Positions 41,780 to 49,569 of a stretch of DNA of 49,674 bases are shown piece after piece. This DNA comes from DATMGU01 sp035555315. Its GTDB lineage: Bacteria > Pseudomonadota > Alphaproteobacteria > ATCC43930 > CGMCC-115725. The position numbers and the translations under genes are program-made. The DNA is taken from contig DATMGU010000080.1 in NCBI GenBank assembly GCA_035555315.1, positions 1 through 49,674 of the forward strand. Reading direction: 5' to 3'. The stretch's first letter is position 1. Each line of letters begins with the position of its first letter. Under the pieces are notes generated by a model. That model was not told the origin of the DNA. It saw only the letters and a program-made list of their open reading frames with translations, and did no database searches.

Positions 41780-41929
41780 GATGCAAGACAAAAATTAAGT
41801 AGGCCCGATCGGCGGCGAGGACGACAAGAAAAACGGATAGAATATACGAATTTTTTATAAGGTATATTATTAATATAAATCATCTCATCGCGATGAATAT
41901 CTTAATATTTCGGGAGATTTTTTTGCTTT
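41780..41929. other. AT-rich intergenic tract
   Basis: A stretch dominated by A and T (especially 41838-41885) in an otherwise GC-rich chromosome, with a perfect palindrome TCATCGCGATGA at 41885-41896 and T-rich runs near 41925-41935. No gene is apparent. Its AT content continues into the adjacent minus-strand gene. Confidence 0.7.
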
Positions 41930-42373
41930 TTATGGTTGGTTAGACGGCATTATTTTATCGAAATCGGTGTTGATGTCGAACTTTTCTAATTTCCAGCCAC
42001 TACCTATATTTTTGATCCGGCACTTCATAAAAACATCTGTTTTTCCGATGACATAAAAATAATATACGAACATGAATGACTCGCCAAATTTATGTACAGT
42101 TATCGTATCTTTGAATTTCACTCCGCCATCCTTATTGAAGGAAGGTGCCAATGAAACGAGCTGTTGGGCAATCTTCTGGATGCTGTTTTGTCTGCTGTCG
42201 TCGGATTCATTGGTCATGATAGCAGCGAAGACTTGACCCTCGTCACCGCTCGCAACGGCATCTGTCATGGCTTGGCAGAATTTTAGCGGGTCTTCTATCG
42301 GTGCTGCCAAAGCGACGGAAAGCGGAAACACCGCTAGAGCTAGTCCGGCCAAGATTGTCGCGCAACGATGCAT
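41930..42373 (-). CDS. Orphan secreted protein
   Basis: A 147-residue protein with a signal peptide (cleavage likely after LSVALA near residue 23) and a small mature domain with two cysteines (KFCQAM, FMKCRI) and aromatic strands (SFMFVYYFYVIG). No family recognised; the fold may be a small alpha/beta domain. GAGGGAA precedes the ATG at 42373. The 3' two thirds of the gene are AT-rich and use codons unlike neighbours, which suggests recent transfer. Confidence 0.72.
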   Translation of the reverse strand: MHRCATILAGLALAVFPLSVALAAPIEDPLKFCQAMTDAVASGDEGQVFAAIMTNESDDSRQNSIQKIAQQLVSLAPSFNKDGGVKFKDTITVHKFGESFMFVYYFYVIGKTDVFMKCRIKNIGSGWKLEKFDINTDFDKIMPSNQP

Positions 42374-42516
42374 ACGGGTTCCCTCGCCGGTGAGTTGGTC
42401 GCGGTTTTTCACCCCACTCCATAGGGGCCGAGAAGCAGGGTTCTGCCGCCCTGATTCGTATAGCAGAATCTCATTCGAAGGCGACGAAATCGCATGGTTA
42501 TCCGGAAAATGCTGGC

Positions 42517-43239
42517 TTAAATTGGCTGGTGGGCCGGCCGATAGGCCAGCTGCTTGACGCGCGGCCGCAGCGCCGGTTTCTGCTTGGCGTAGATCTGCTT
42601 GGTGGCCTCGATCATCGCGACGCCGGCGAAGCGGTTGAACCAGCGTTCGCCGACATTCTCCCAGGCGGCGGCGGAACTCAGCATCATCCGCGACCCGGTC
42701 GGCGGCATGTAGAGCGCGGTTTCGGAAGCGACCGGCGTGAAGGCGGCGTCGCGTAGCAGGCGGGATAGCTGATTGGGCGTATAGGGGTGGCCATGGCCGA
42801 AGGGCGTGCGGTCGAAGCGCGCCCAGATGCCGCGCCGGTTGGGCACCACCACCAGCAGCCTGCCGCCGCCGGCCAGCACGCGCCAGCATTCCTCCAGCAT
42901 CGGCCGTACCTGCTCGCTGCATTCCAGCGCATGCACCAGCAGCACGAGGTCGATCGAACTATCTTGCAGCGGCAGCTCCGACTCGTCGACCAGGGCCGCG
43001 ACATTCGCCTCGCCACGCGGCCAATGCAACACGCCCTGCGCCGCCGGCATGAGGGCCAGAACCCGTTCCGCCTCGTCGCGAAACTGCCGCAGATAGGGTG
43101 CCGAGTAGCCCAGGCCCAGCACGCGCATGCCGCTGGTGTTGGGCCAGATCTGTCGGATGCGCCGCCGGATCATCCGGCGTGCCACCTGACCGAGACTGGT
43201 TTCGTAGAAATCGCGAAGATCGACGACGTCGGTGTACAT
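42517..43239 (-). CDS. Class I SAM-dependent methyltransferase
   Basis: A 240-residue methyltransferase: MRVLGLGYSAPYL (SAM-binding, somewhat divergent), DLVLLVHALECSEQ, and WRVLAGGGRLLVVVPNRRGIWAR. It is divergent from gloB, a pairing I recall from other alphaproteobacteria. Substrate unknown. Confidence 0.88.
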   Translation of the reverse strand: MYTDVVDLRDFYETSLGQVARRMIRRRIRQIWPNTSGMRVLGLGYSAPYLRQFRDEAERVLALMPAAQGVLHWPRGEANVAALVDESELPLQDSSIDLVLLVHALECSEQVRPMLEECWRVLAGGGRLLVVVPNRRGIWARFDRTPFGHGHPYTPNQLSRLLRDAAFTPVASETALYMPPTGSRMMLSSAAAWENVGERWFNRFAGVAMIEATKQIYAKQKPALRPRVKQLAYRPAHQPI

Positions 43240-43385
43240 GGTGCGGAGCTTAGCATGACTTCGAAAAGGGTATGGCTTGGCCGCTTATCTGGGGTTCCAC
43301 TCCACGGAGGGGAACCGCTATGGTGGCGCCGCCCCGCCCATGAAGTGGGCCGCTGAACAGGCCCGATGAAGAGGGAGATACCGCG

Positions 43386-44156
43386 ATGGCCGCGCTGACG
43401 ATCCATCAGATTCCGGTGCTCGCCGATAATTACTGCTACCTGCTGCATGATGCCGCCACCGGCGTCACCGCCGTGATCGATCCGGCGGAAGCGGCACCGA
43501 TCCTGGCCGAGCTGGAAAAGACCGGCTGGACGCTCGGCCATATCCTCAACACCCATTACCATGGCGACCATACCGGCGGAAATCTCGCCCTGAAGGCGGC
43601 GACCGGCGCCACCGTCGCCGGCCCGGCCGGCGAAAGCGCCAAGATACCCGGCATCGATGTGGCGCTGGGCGAGGGCGACACCTACGCGGTCGGCGTGGCG
43701 GTGGCCTCGATCACCGAGGTGCCGGGCCATACCGGCGGCCATATCGCGTTCTATTTCGCCGAGTCCAACGCGCTGTTTTCCGGCGATTCCCTGTTCGCGC
43801 TCGGCTGCGGCCGCGTGTTCGAGGGGACCGGGCCGCAGATGTGGCAGTCGCTCGACAAGCTGCGCCACCTGCCGGCCGAGACGCTGGTCTATTGCGGGCA
43901 TGAATACACCGAATCCAATGCGCGCTTCGCGGTGACCATCGAGCCGGAGAATGCCGCCTTGGCCGACCGGGTGGTCGGCATCAAGGCGACCCGTGCCGCG
44001 GGGCGGTGGACCGTGCCGTCGCTGATGGCGGACGAGCTTGCGACCAACCCGTTCCTGCGCGCCGATAGGCCCGAATTGCAGGCGGCGATCGGCATGGCGG
44101 GCCGCCCGGCAGCTGAGGTATTCACCGAAATCCGCCGGCGCAAGGACGTGTTTTGA
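43386..44156 (+). CDS. gloB: Hydroxyacylglutathione hydrolase (glyoxalase II)
   Basis: A metallo-beta-lactamase-fold enzyme of 256 residues hydrolysing S-lactoylglutathione. The binuclear metal motif is THYHGDHTGG; further ligands in PGHTGGHI and FSGDSLF, and the C-terminal HEYTESNARFA is typical of GloB. AGGGAGA precedes the start. A glutathione S-transferase gene follows, a consistent glutathione context. Confidence 0.97.
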   Translation: MAALTIHQIPVLADNYCYLLHDAATGVTAVIDPAEAAPILAELEKTGWTLGHILNTHYHGDHTGGNLALKAATGATVAGPAGESAKIPGIDVALGEGDTYAVGVAVASITEVPGHTGGHIAFYFAESNALFSGDSLFALGCGRVFEGTGPQMWQSLDKLRHLPAETLVYCGHEYTESNARFAVTIEPENAALADRVVGIKATRAAGRWTVPSLMADELATNPFLRADRPELQAAIGMAGRPAAEVFTEIRRRKDVF

Positions 44157-44214
44157 GCCGCCCCCAACCCCACCCGATCGCATCGACATCTCTGGAACGG
44201 AGCCATCCCGCATC

Positions 44215-44829
44215 ATGAAGCTGCTGTATTCCCCGACCTCGCCTTATGTCCGCAAATGCATGGTCGTCGCCCACGAAACAGGCTTGGTCAGCCGCATCGA
44301 AACCGTTCCCGTCGCGGTGCTGCCGGTGAAGCCGAATGACGAGGTCGCGTCGCACAACCCGCTGATCAAGGTGCCGACCCTGGTGCTGGATGACGGCACC
44401 AACCTGTTCGATTCCCCGGTGATCGCCGAATACCTCGACAGCCTGCATGGCGGCCGCAAGCTGTTCCCGGCCGCCGGACCGGCGCGTTGGGCGGCGCTGC
44501 GCCGGCAAGCGGCGGCGGATGGCGGGCTCGACGCCGGCCTGCTCAGCCGATACGAACTGACCCTGCGGCCGGCGGAATTCCGCTGGTCCGATTGGGTCGA
44601 CGGGCAGTTGCTGAAGATCCGTAATACGCTCGCCGCCTTTGAGGCGGAGGCGAAAAGCCTGGCCGCCGAGCCGACGATCGGCGAGATCTCCATCGGTTGC
44701 TTGTTGGGGTATGTCGATTTCCGCTTCGCCGATATGGCGTGGCGGTCCCATCATCCGGCCCTCGCCGCCTGGTACGCGGGTTTCGGCGAACGGCCCTCCA
44801 TGGTGGCGACCCGGCCGCCGGCCGCTTAA
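44215..44829 (+). CDS. Glutathione S-transferase family protein
   Basis: A 204-residue GST: N-terminal thioredoxin domain (MKLLYSPTSPYVRKCMV, KVPTLVLDDGTNLFDSPVIAEYLD) and a helical C-terminal domain. The start at 44215 begins directly with the conserved N-terminal strand; the longer open frame overlaps gloB. Substrate cannot be inferred. Confidence 0.94.
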   Translation: MKLLYSPTSPYVRKCMVVAHETGLVSRIETVPVAVLPVKPNDEVASHNPLIKVPTLVLDDGTNLFDSPVIAEYLDSLHGGRKLFPAAGPARWAALRRQAAADGGLDAGLLSRYELTLRPAEFRWSDWVDGQLLKIRNTLAAFEAEAKSLAAEPTIGEISIGCLLGYVDFRFADMAWRSHHPALAAWYAGFGERPSMVATRPPAA

Positions 44830-44841
44830 GGATCGGCGCGG

Positions 44842-45279
44842 GTGATCGCGGGGGAAGCGGCGGCGGAGGTCATCCGGCATCTCGACCTCAAGCCGCATCC
44901 GGAGGGCGGCTGGTATCGCGAGACCTGGCGCGATGCCCCTGCCGATGGGACGCGGGGCGCCGGCACCGCGATCTATTACCTGCTGGCGGCCGGGGAGCGA
45001 TCGGCCTGGCACCGGGTCGATGCTACCGAGATCTGGCACTGGCATGCCGGCGCCCCGCTGGCGCTGACCCTGTCGCCCGACGGCCACGACGCCACGGCCT
45101 ACCATCTGGGCCCTGACCTCGCCGCCAGCCAGCAGCCTCAGGTCATCGTACCGCCCCACGCCTGGCAGATGGCGGAGACGCTGGGCGCCTGGACCCTGGT
45201 TGGCTGCACGGTCTCCCCGGCCTTCGACTTCGCCGGCTTCGAACTGGCCCCGCCGAATTGGTGGCCGGTGGGGCGTTAA
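44842..45279 (+). CDS. Cupin domain protein (DUF985)
   Basis: A 145-residue single-domain cupin of the DUF985 type: HPEGGWYRETWRD, TAIYYLLAAGERSAWHRVDATEIWHWHAG, VPPHAWQMAETLGAWTLVGCTVSPAFDFAGFEL. Possible metal ligands are His in WHRV and HWH. It starts at a GTG 12 bases after the GST gene. Function of the family is unsettled. Confidence 0.9.
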   Translation: MIAGEAAAEVIRHLDLKPHPEGGWYRETWRDAPADGTRGAGTAIYYLLAAGERSAWHRVDATEIWHWHAGAPLALTLSPDGHDATAYHLGPDLAASQQPQVIVPPHAWQMAETLGAWTLVGCTVSPAFDFAGFELAPPNWWPVGR

Positions 45280-45280
45280 G

Positions 45281-46129
45281 ATGGCTTCCTCCACGCTGCA
45301 TATCGTGTTCGACCCATCCGCCGCGGACCGGCTGCGGGACGCGCTGAAGCAGAGCGGGCGCGACGATCGGGTCATCGCGCTCTCGGATGATCTGAGTTTT
45401 GGTCCGATCAATCCTTATGACGAGGATACGCGCGCGAGATGGGTGCGCGAAGAATTCGCATCCACGGAGTGGGATGAGATCGGCTCGGAAGCACGCGCGT
45501 TTTGGGCGACGGCTCTCCTCGGCGACGCTGACCGGACCGTGTGGTTGTCGCGACGCTCGACCCGGGAATATGCAGCTTTCCTGGAGTTCGTCTGGCGACT
45601 GGGTGAGGCACCCTGCCGCCTCGTCGACATCACCGATCTGACGCTCGTCAGGGATTGGGATGGTGCTCAACGTCCTCCGAGACTCGTGGCCGGCCTCGAT
45701 TGCGTTCCGGGTTCTCAGATCGTGGAACTCGGTCTTCTGGATCGAGCGCGGGATTTCGCCACCGAACAGCGTGAGGCCTATCGCGGTGTTTGGCAGAAAC
45801 TTCGAGAGGAAAACGCCCCGCTGCGGGTCGTCCTCGCTGCTCTGGAAATGATCTCTGCGCCGCTCTCGTATTTCGACCAGGACCTGCTGTCCTGCGCGAA
45901 ACACAAATGGGTCAAATCTGCTCGGATCGTTGGCGATACCATGGAGCTATACCGGAGTGACGCGCGCGGCCAAATGAGCTCCATGGTGCTTATCCCACGC
46001 TTCCAGGCCTTGGTCGATGCGGGGCTGCTCGAAGGCCAAGGAGATCTTTCGCGGATCAGGTTCAGCGAAGTTCGACTGCCTGCAGCACCAGCCGCTCCCG
46101 TGCCCGGGGAGCTTGTTGCGCCTAGGTGA
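45281..46129 (+). CDS. DUF1835 domain-containing protein
   Basis: A 282-residue protein. Residues about 5-125 fit DUF1835 (TLHIVFDPSAADRLRDAL, VIALSDDLSFGPINP, LSRRSTREYAAFLEFVW), and the C-terminal part resembles the accompanying DUF3658. Function unknown. It begins one base after the cupin stop, so is probably co-transcribed, though its codon use looks less GC-biased. Confidence 0.82.
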   Translation: MASSTLHIVFDPSAADRLRDALKQSGRDDRVIALSDDLSFGPINPYDEDTRARWVREEFASTEWDEIGSEARAFWATALLGDADRTVWLSRRSTREYAAFLEFVWRLGEAPCRLVDITDLTLVRDWDGAQRPPRLVAGLDCVPGSQIVELGLLDRARDFATEQREAYRGVWQKLREENAPLRVVLAALEMISAPLSYFDQDLLSCAKHKWVKSARIVGDTMELYRSDARGQMSSMVLIPRFQALVDAGLLEGQGDLSRIRFSEVRLPAAPAAPVPGELVAPR

Positions 46130-46189
46130 ACCTCATGGGCGGGCGGCCGCATGATTGCATGCCGTGCTTGGTGAGCGGTGATGGGGCGG

Positions 46190-46714
46190 TCAGGTTCTCC
46201 GCTTGCCGTTCCGTGGGGCGCTGTCCAGAAGTTGCAGTACCTTCGCAGTGACGTCCGCCCTATTGCCGGCTGGCAGGCCAAATACTCCCGGCGTCCAAAA
46301 ATCATCTGTCAGACGAGCGCAGTCGGCGAGGGCTTGCTCGCGATTTCCTAGTCGCGCATGACAATCAAGCCGAGACAACAAGCCCATCGAGCCATACCAT
46401 CCCTCGTGATCCAATTCGAAGGCGTGGTCGTAATCGTCGATAGCCTTCTGATAGTCACCCATTTTCCGATGTACTTCACCTCGTGCAAAAAAGCCGCCTT
46501 TTTCATGAGGGCCCAGTTGTATGACTCTGTTGCAGTCGGCCAAAGCTTCTCTGAGTTCGCCTTTTTTGAGATGTAGATGATGTCTCTCACTGTAACCATA
46601 CGGCGATTCGGGGTATTTAATGATAAATTCTCTGCAAATATTCATAGCCTTGTCCGGATCTTCCTTTGATAAGTCCCAGGCTGAGTCAAGGGATGTAAAA
46701 TCAATGTCGCTCAT
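46190..46714 (-). CDS. Tetratricopeptide repeat protein (candidate immunity partner)
   Basis: A 174-residue protein of stacked helix pairs. TPR-like units start near residues 39, 73 and 107 (KKGELREALADCNRVIQLGP, KMGDYQKAIDDYDHAFELD, RLGNREQALADCARL). No signal peptide. GGAG precedes the start. It follows the RDEHGRW protein by 23 bases on the same strand and is rather AT-rich. Its position suits an immunity or chaperone role, which is inference only. Confidence 0.8.
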   Translation of the reverse strand: MSDIDFTSLDSAWDLSKEDPDKAMNICREFIIKYPESPYGYSERHHLHLKKGELREALADCNRVIQLGPHEKGGFFARGEVHRKMGDYQKAIDDYDHAFELDHEGWYGSMGLLSRLDCHARLGNREQALADCARLTDDFWTPGVFGLPAGNRADVTAKVLQLLDSAPRNGKRRT

Positions 46715-46737
46715 TATGGTCTCCGCCTATGGTGTTT

Positions 46738-47505
46738 CTAATAGCCGCCGCATCGCGTGCTGACATGTGTACGAAGACATTCCATATAATCTTTACCTAA
46801 ATTGCCCAGGGTGGAATGGCCCGCTTTCCATTGTTCCCTGATTTTATCGCATCTTTTATAGGCGTCCTCCCATTGCGCAGGGCAATCCGGATCGCTGCCC
46901 TCTGGCGCCTCAGAGCTGGGCGGAGATCGGCGTCTGTCAACCGTGTCCGGCAATATTGGTAATGGACCAATTTCGGGTGGAAGCGGGCGTACAAATATTT
47001 CCGGTGGAAATGGAATAATCATCTCAGGCAAGAAAGGCTCAATTATCGCCTGCAAGGGTACCAGTTTCGCGCCGTCTGTTGCCGCGCTTCCCCCGTCGGT
47101 CCAGCGGCCATGTTCGTCGCGCGGCTGATTGATATCAAAGCCGAGCTTAACCAATTTTTCGGCTATCTGAAGGCGCGTCGACGTCGCTGCGTCGGGCAAC
47201 TCCGGCAGCTTCAGATGAAGCGCCATCATCTGGGCATGCCCGATATCACCAGCATTGAGCGACTTTGCCACCAGCCGCAGCGTGGAAATGCGGCTGGAGA
47301 AATCAACCTTTATGCCAAAGGCCGTGTCGATGATGCGTTCGAGATCTCCTTGATCGCGAACGGTAAAAGTATCGACCATTCGGTGGTCGGTTTTTTTGTC
47401 GAGAAGTGCCAGAGGGCCCCAGGCAACGCCGATCTTATCGCAGCATAGTCCCTTCCGATCCGGGGAGTCGGTTAGCCTGAATACGTCAACCAACGGCTCA
47501 CCCAT
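46738..47505 (-). CDS. RDEHGRW-linker protein with four-cysteine C-terminal domain (candidate effector)
   Basis: A 255-residue modular protein. Residues 1-125: a soluble helical domain ending in LAKxGFD-like KLVKLGFDINQ. Residues 127-136: QPRDEHGRWT, a linker motif I recall from many alphaproteobacterial and phage-related proteins. Residues 150-200: a Pro/Ile-rich spacer with repeated PPEI. Residues 205-255: a small domain with Cys208, Cys219, Cys243, Cys252 in the pattern C..W..A...C, C....VS.RCGG. No signal peptide. GGAGAAGG precedes the start. The layout resembles a carrier with a swappable tip, but no enzymatic motif is recognised. Confidence 0.7.
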   Translation of the reverse strand: MGEPLVDVFRLTDSPDRKGLCCDKIGVAWGPLALLDKKTDHRMVDTFTVRDQGDLERIIDTAFGIKVDFSSRISTLRLVAKSLNAGDIGHAQMMALHLKLPELPDAATSTRLQIAEKLVKLGFDINQPRDEHGRWTDGGSAATDGAKLVPLQAIIEPFLPEMIIPFPPEIFVRPLPPEIGPLPILPDTVDRRRSPPSSEAPEGSDPDCPAQWEDAYKRCDKIREQWKAGHSTLGNLGKDYMECLRTHVSTRCGGY

Positions 47506-47688
47506 CTGACCTTCTCCTATCCAGGGTTGTGAATATCGAACATATCAAGAACATTCTGGGGAGTCAAATATCCGCTCGATGCCGCTCCTGGGTCACGGGA
47601 TCGGCAAAGAACACGCGCTCGCCCTCGTGCTTCGGAAGCCCAATTGTGCGACTGTCCCGCCTCTTCGCTTTCACATGGTGACCCGCTC

Positions 47689-48678
47689 ATGACCAAAGCT
47701 CCGACTGTCTGCATCTACGGCGCCGGCGCCATCGGCGGGATGATCGGCGTGTTGCTGGCGCGGGCTGGCGTGCCGGTCAGCGTGGTGGCACGGGGTGCCA
47801 CCCTGGCGGCGCTGCGGACCCGGGGGTTACGCCTGATCACCGATGGCGAAACGCTGCAGGCAGACGTGCGGGCCGTGGCCGATCCGGCCGAATTGGGGCC
47901 GCAGGATTATGTGATCGTCGCGGTCAAGGCGCCGGCGCTGGCGGGGATCGCGCCCGCGATCGCGCCGCTGCTGGGGCCGGAAACGGCGGTGGTCACCGCG
48001 ATGAACGGCGTGCCCTGGTGGTTCTTCGCCAATGGCGAGGGGCCGCTTGCCGGGCAGGGGCTGAAGGCGGTCGATCCGGACGGCGTCATCGCCGGTGCGC
48101 TACCGGTGGCGCGGGCGATCGGCTGCGTCGTGCATCTCGCTTGTTCGGTGGTCGAGCCCGGGCTGATCCGCCACGCGACCAACCTGCGGCTGATCATCGG
48201 CGAAGCGGACAACCGGCCGACGCCGCGCCTCGACCGGCTGCATGACTGGCTCACCCGCGCCGGTTTCGACAGCGTGGTCAGCGCCAAGATCCAGCAGGAT
48301 GTCTGGTTCAAGCTCTGGGGCAATCTCAGCTTGAACCCGATCAGCCTGCTCACCGAGGCGACGATGGACCGGATCATCGATGATCCGCTGACCTACGATC
48401 TGTGCCGCCGGATGATGCGGGAGACCGCCGCGATCGGCGAGGCGATCGGCCTGCCCATCGACCAATCGGTCGACGACCGCTTGACCTTGGCGCGCGAACT
48501 CGGCGCCTTCAAGACCTCGATGCTGCAGGATCTGGAGAACCGCAAACCGGTCGAGATCGACGCCCTGCTGACCGCGACCCGCGAGATCGGCCAACGGGTC
48601 GGCATCCCGACGCCGTTCATCGACGCGGTGCTGGGCTTGGCCCGGCTGCGGGCGCGGGGGCTGGGGTTGTTGGCGTAG
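47689..48678 (+). CDS. panE: 2-dehydropantoate 2-reductase (ApbA/PanE family)
   Basis: Reduces ketopantoate to pantoate with NADPH in pantothenate synthesis. The 329-residue protein has the dinucleotide motif YGAGAIGGMIGVLLA, VAVKAPAL, and the catalytic-lysine region KIQQDVWFKLWGNLSLNPIS. Family members also reduce other 2-keto acids, so the assignment is at family level. Its stop lies inside the operator of the downstream toxin-antitoxin pair. Confidence 0.9.
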   Translation: MTKAPTVCIYGAGAIGGMIGVLLARAGVPVSVVARGATLAALRTRGLRLITDGETLQADVRAVADPAELGPQDYVIVAVKAPALAGIAPAIAPLLGPETAVVTAMNGVPWWFFANGEGPLAGQGLKAVDPDGVIAGALPVARAIGCVVHLACSVVEPGLIRHATNLRLIIGEADNRPTPRLDRLHDWLTRAGFDSVVSAKIQQDVWFKLWGNLSLNPISLLTEATMDRIIDDPLTYDLCRRMMRETAAIGEAIGLPIDQSVDDRLTLARELGAFKTSMLQDLENRKPVEIDALLTATREIGQRVGIPTPFIDAVLGLARLRARGLGLLA

Positions 48679-48692
48679 CACAAAAGTGCTAC
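48675..48692. promoter_or_regulatory. Perfect palindromic operator of the toxin-antitoxin pair
   Basis: GTAGCAC-AAAA-GTGCTAC: seven-base arms with no mismatch. It lies between a TTGTTG (48667-48672) and TACAGA (48690-48695), 17 bases apart, a plausible promoter, and overlaps the panE stop codon. Such sites are bound by ribbon-helix-helix antitoxins to repress their own operon. Confidence 0.7.
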
Positions 48693-48719
48693 AGAACGGG
48701 CCTCCCACGAGGGCGCTCC

Positions 48720-49007
48720 ATGACGACGACCACGACCATCCGTATCGAGGACGATCTGAAAGCGCGGGTTGCCGCCGCGGCGCAGCGCGCCGGGAAGAGC
48801 GCTCACGCCTTCATCCTCGACGCTATCGCCCAGACGGTGGAGCAGGTTGAACTGGACGAGGCGTTCCATCGCATCGCCGAGGAGCGCTGGGGCACTATCC
48901 TGGCGACCGGGGAGACCGTCGCGTGGGATGACGCGAAAGCCTGGCTGGAGGCTCGATCGCGCGGTGAGCATCCGCCTAAACCGCCGGCGCGCAAGCCAGA
49001 GCGCTGA
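48720..49007 (+). CDS. Ribbon-helix-helix antitoxin
   Basis: A 95-residue protein starting with MTTTTTIRIEDDLKARVAAAAQRAGKSAHAF, a classical ribbon-helix-helix DNA-binding domain, then an acidic helical and Arg/Pro tail that would bind the toxin. GAGGG lies six bases before the ATG. The ParE-like gene follows after 8 bases. Confidence 0.9.
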   Translation: MTTTTTIRIEDDLKARVAAAAQRAGKSAHAFILDAIAQTVEQVELDEAFHRIAEERWGTILATGETVAWDDAKAWLEARSRGEHPPKPPARKPER

Positions 49008-49015
49008 TCGGCCGT

Positions 49016-49315
49016 ATGGCCCGCGTCGAGCTCGCACCGGAAGTGCTTGACGACTTCGATCGCTTTTTGGGCCACCTGACCCGGTTCGATGTCGAGGACG
49101 CGCCCGCGCGGATCGGCGAGATCGTGCAAACGCTCCAAATCCTGACCCACAGCCCGCTCATCGGCCGGCCCGTCAAGGGCGGCCTGCGTGAACTGGTGAT
49201 CGGGCGGGATGCGCGTGGCTACATCGCGCTTTATCGCTTCGTGCCCGACCTGGATACGGTCTTTGTCCTGGCGATACGCAGTCAGCGCGAAGCAGGCTAC
49301 GGGCGCGCGCCTTGA
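49016..49315 (+). CDS. ParE/RelE-family toxin
   Basis: A 99-residue protein with the ParE/RelE fold pattern: MARVELAPEVLDDFDRFLGHL, GRPVKGGLRELVIG, GYIALYRFVPDLDTVFVLAIRSQREAGY. ParE toxins act on gyrase and RelE toxins on mRNA at the ribosome; sequence alone does not separate them here, though the Arg-Glu-Leu and final Arg-x-x-x-x-Tyr fit ParE. Confidence 0.9.
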   Translation: MARVELAPEVLDDFDRFLGHLTRFDVEDAPARIGEIVQTLQILTHSPLIGRPVKGGLRELVIGRDARGYIALYRFVPDLDTVFVLAIRSQREAGYGRAP

Positions 49316-49362
49316 TCCTGCGCGTGCCGCTTCGCTCATCCGCCCTACGCTTTTGATAAATA

Positions 49363-49569
49363 TTAAGTTTCGGGAAGCATCGGCGGGTTGTCGAGGGAGG
49401 GGCCTCGGTGGAGCACAAGATCCAGGGTGGTCTCGACGCGAACCAGTCTCCGATCAAGATCGATCATGGCTTCGGACAGCTTTTCCAGCTTGGTTGTTTG
49501 GCTTTTTACCCGCTCTTCGATGAGAATGATCGCCTTGATCGCGCCGAGCGCGTCGCTCAGGGTGCTCAT
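49363..49569 (-). CDS. Small coiled-coil protein
   Basis: A 68-residue protein with continuous heptads of Leu/Ile/Val (LGAIKAIILIEERVKSQTTKLEKLSEAMIDLDRRLVRVETTLDLVL), predicted to form a coiled coil. Similar short proteins occur widely in proteobacteria without known function. Its ATG overlaps the stop of the gene to the right by ATGA. Confidence 0.65.
   Translation of the reverse strand: MSTLSDALGAIKAIILIEERVKSQTTKLEKLSEAMIDLDRRLVRVETTLDLVLHRGPSLDNPPMLPET

Noticed and set aside
41885..41896. Terminator after metW
   Set aside because: TCATCGCGATGA is a perfect palindrome but has no loop to form a stable hairpin and is 120 bases past the stop.
47517..47714. 65-codon minus-strand frame before the effector-like gene
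   Set aside because: Runs antisense into panE and has no recognisable features; the more protein-like short frame there is listed as a weak finding instead.
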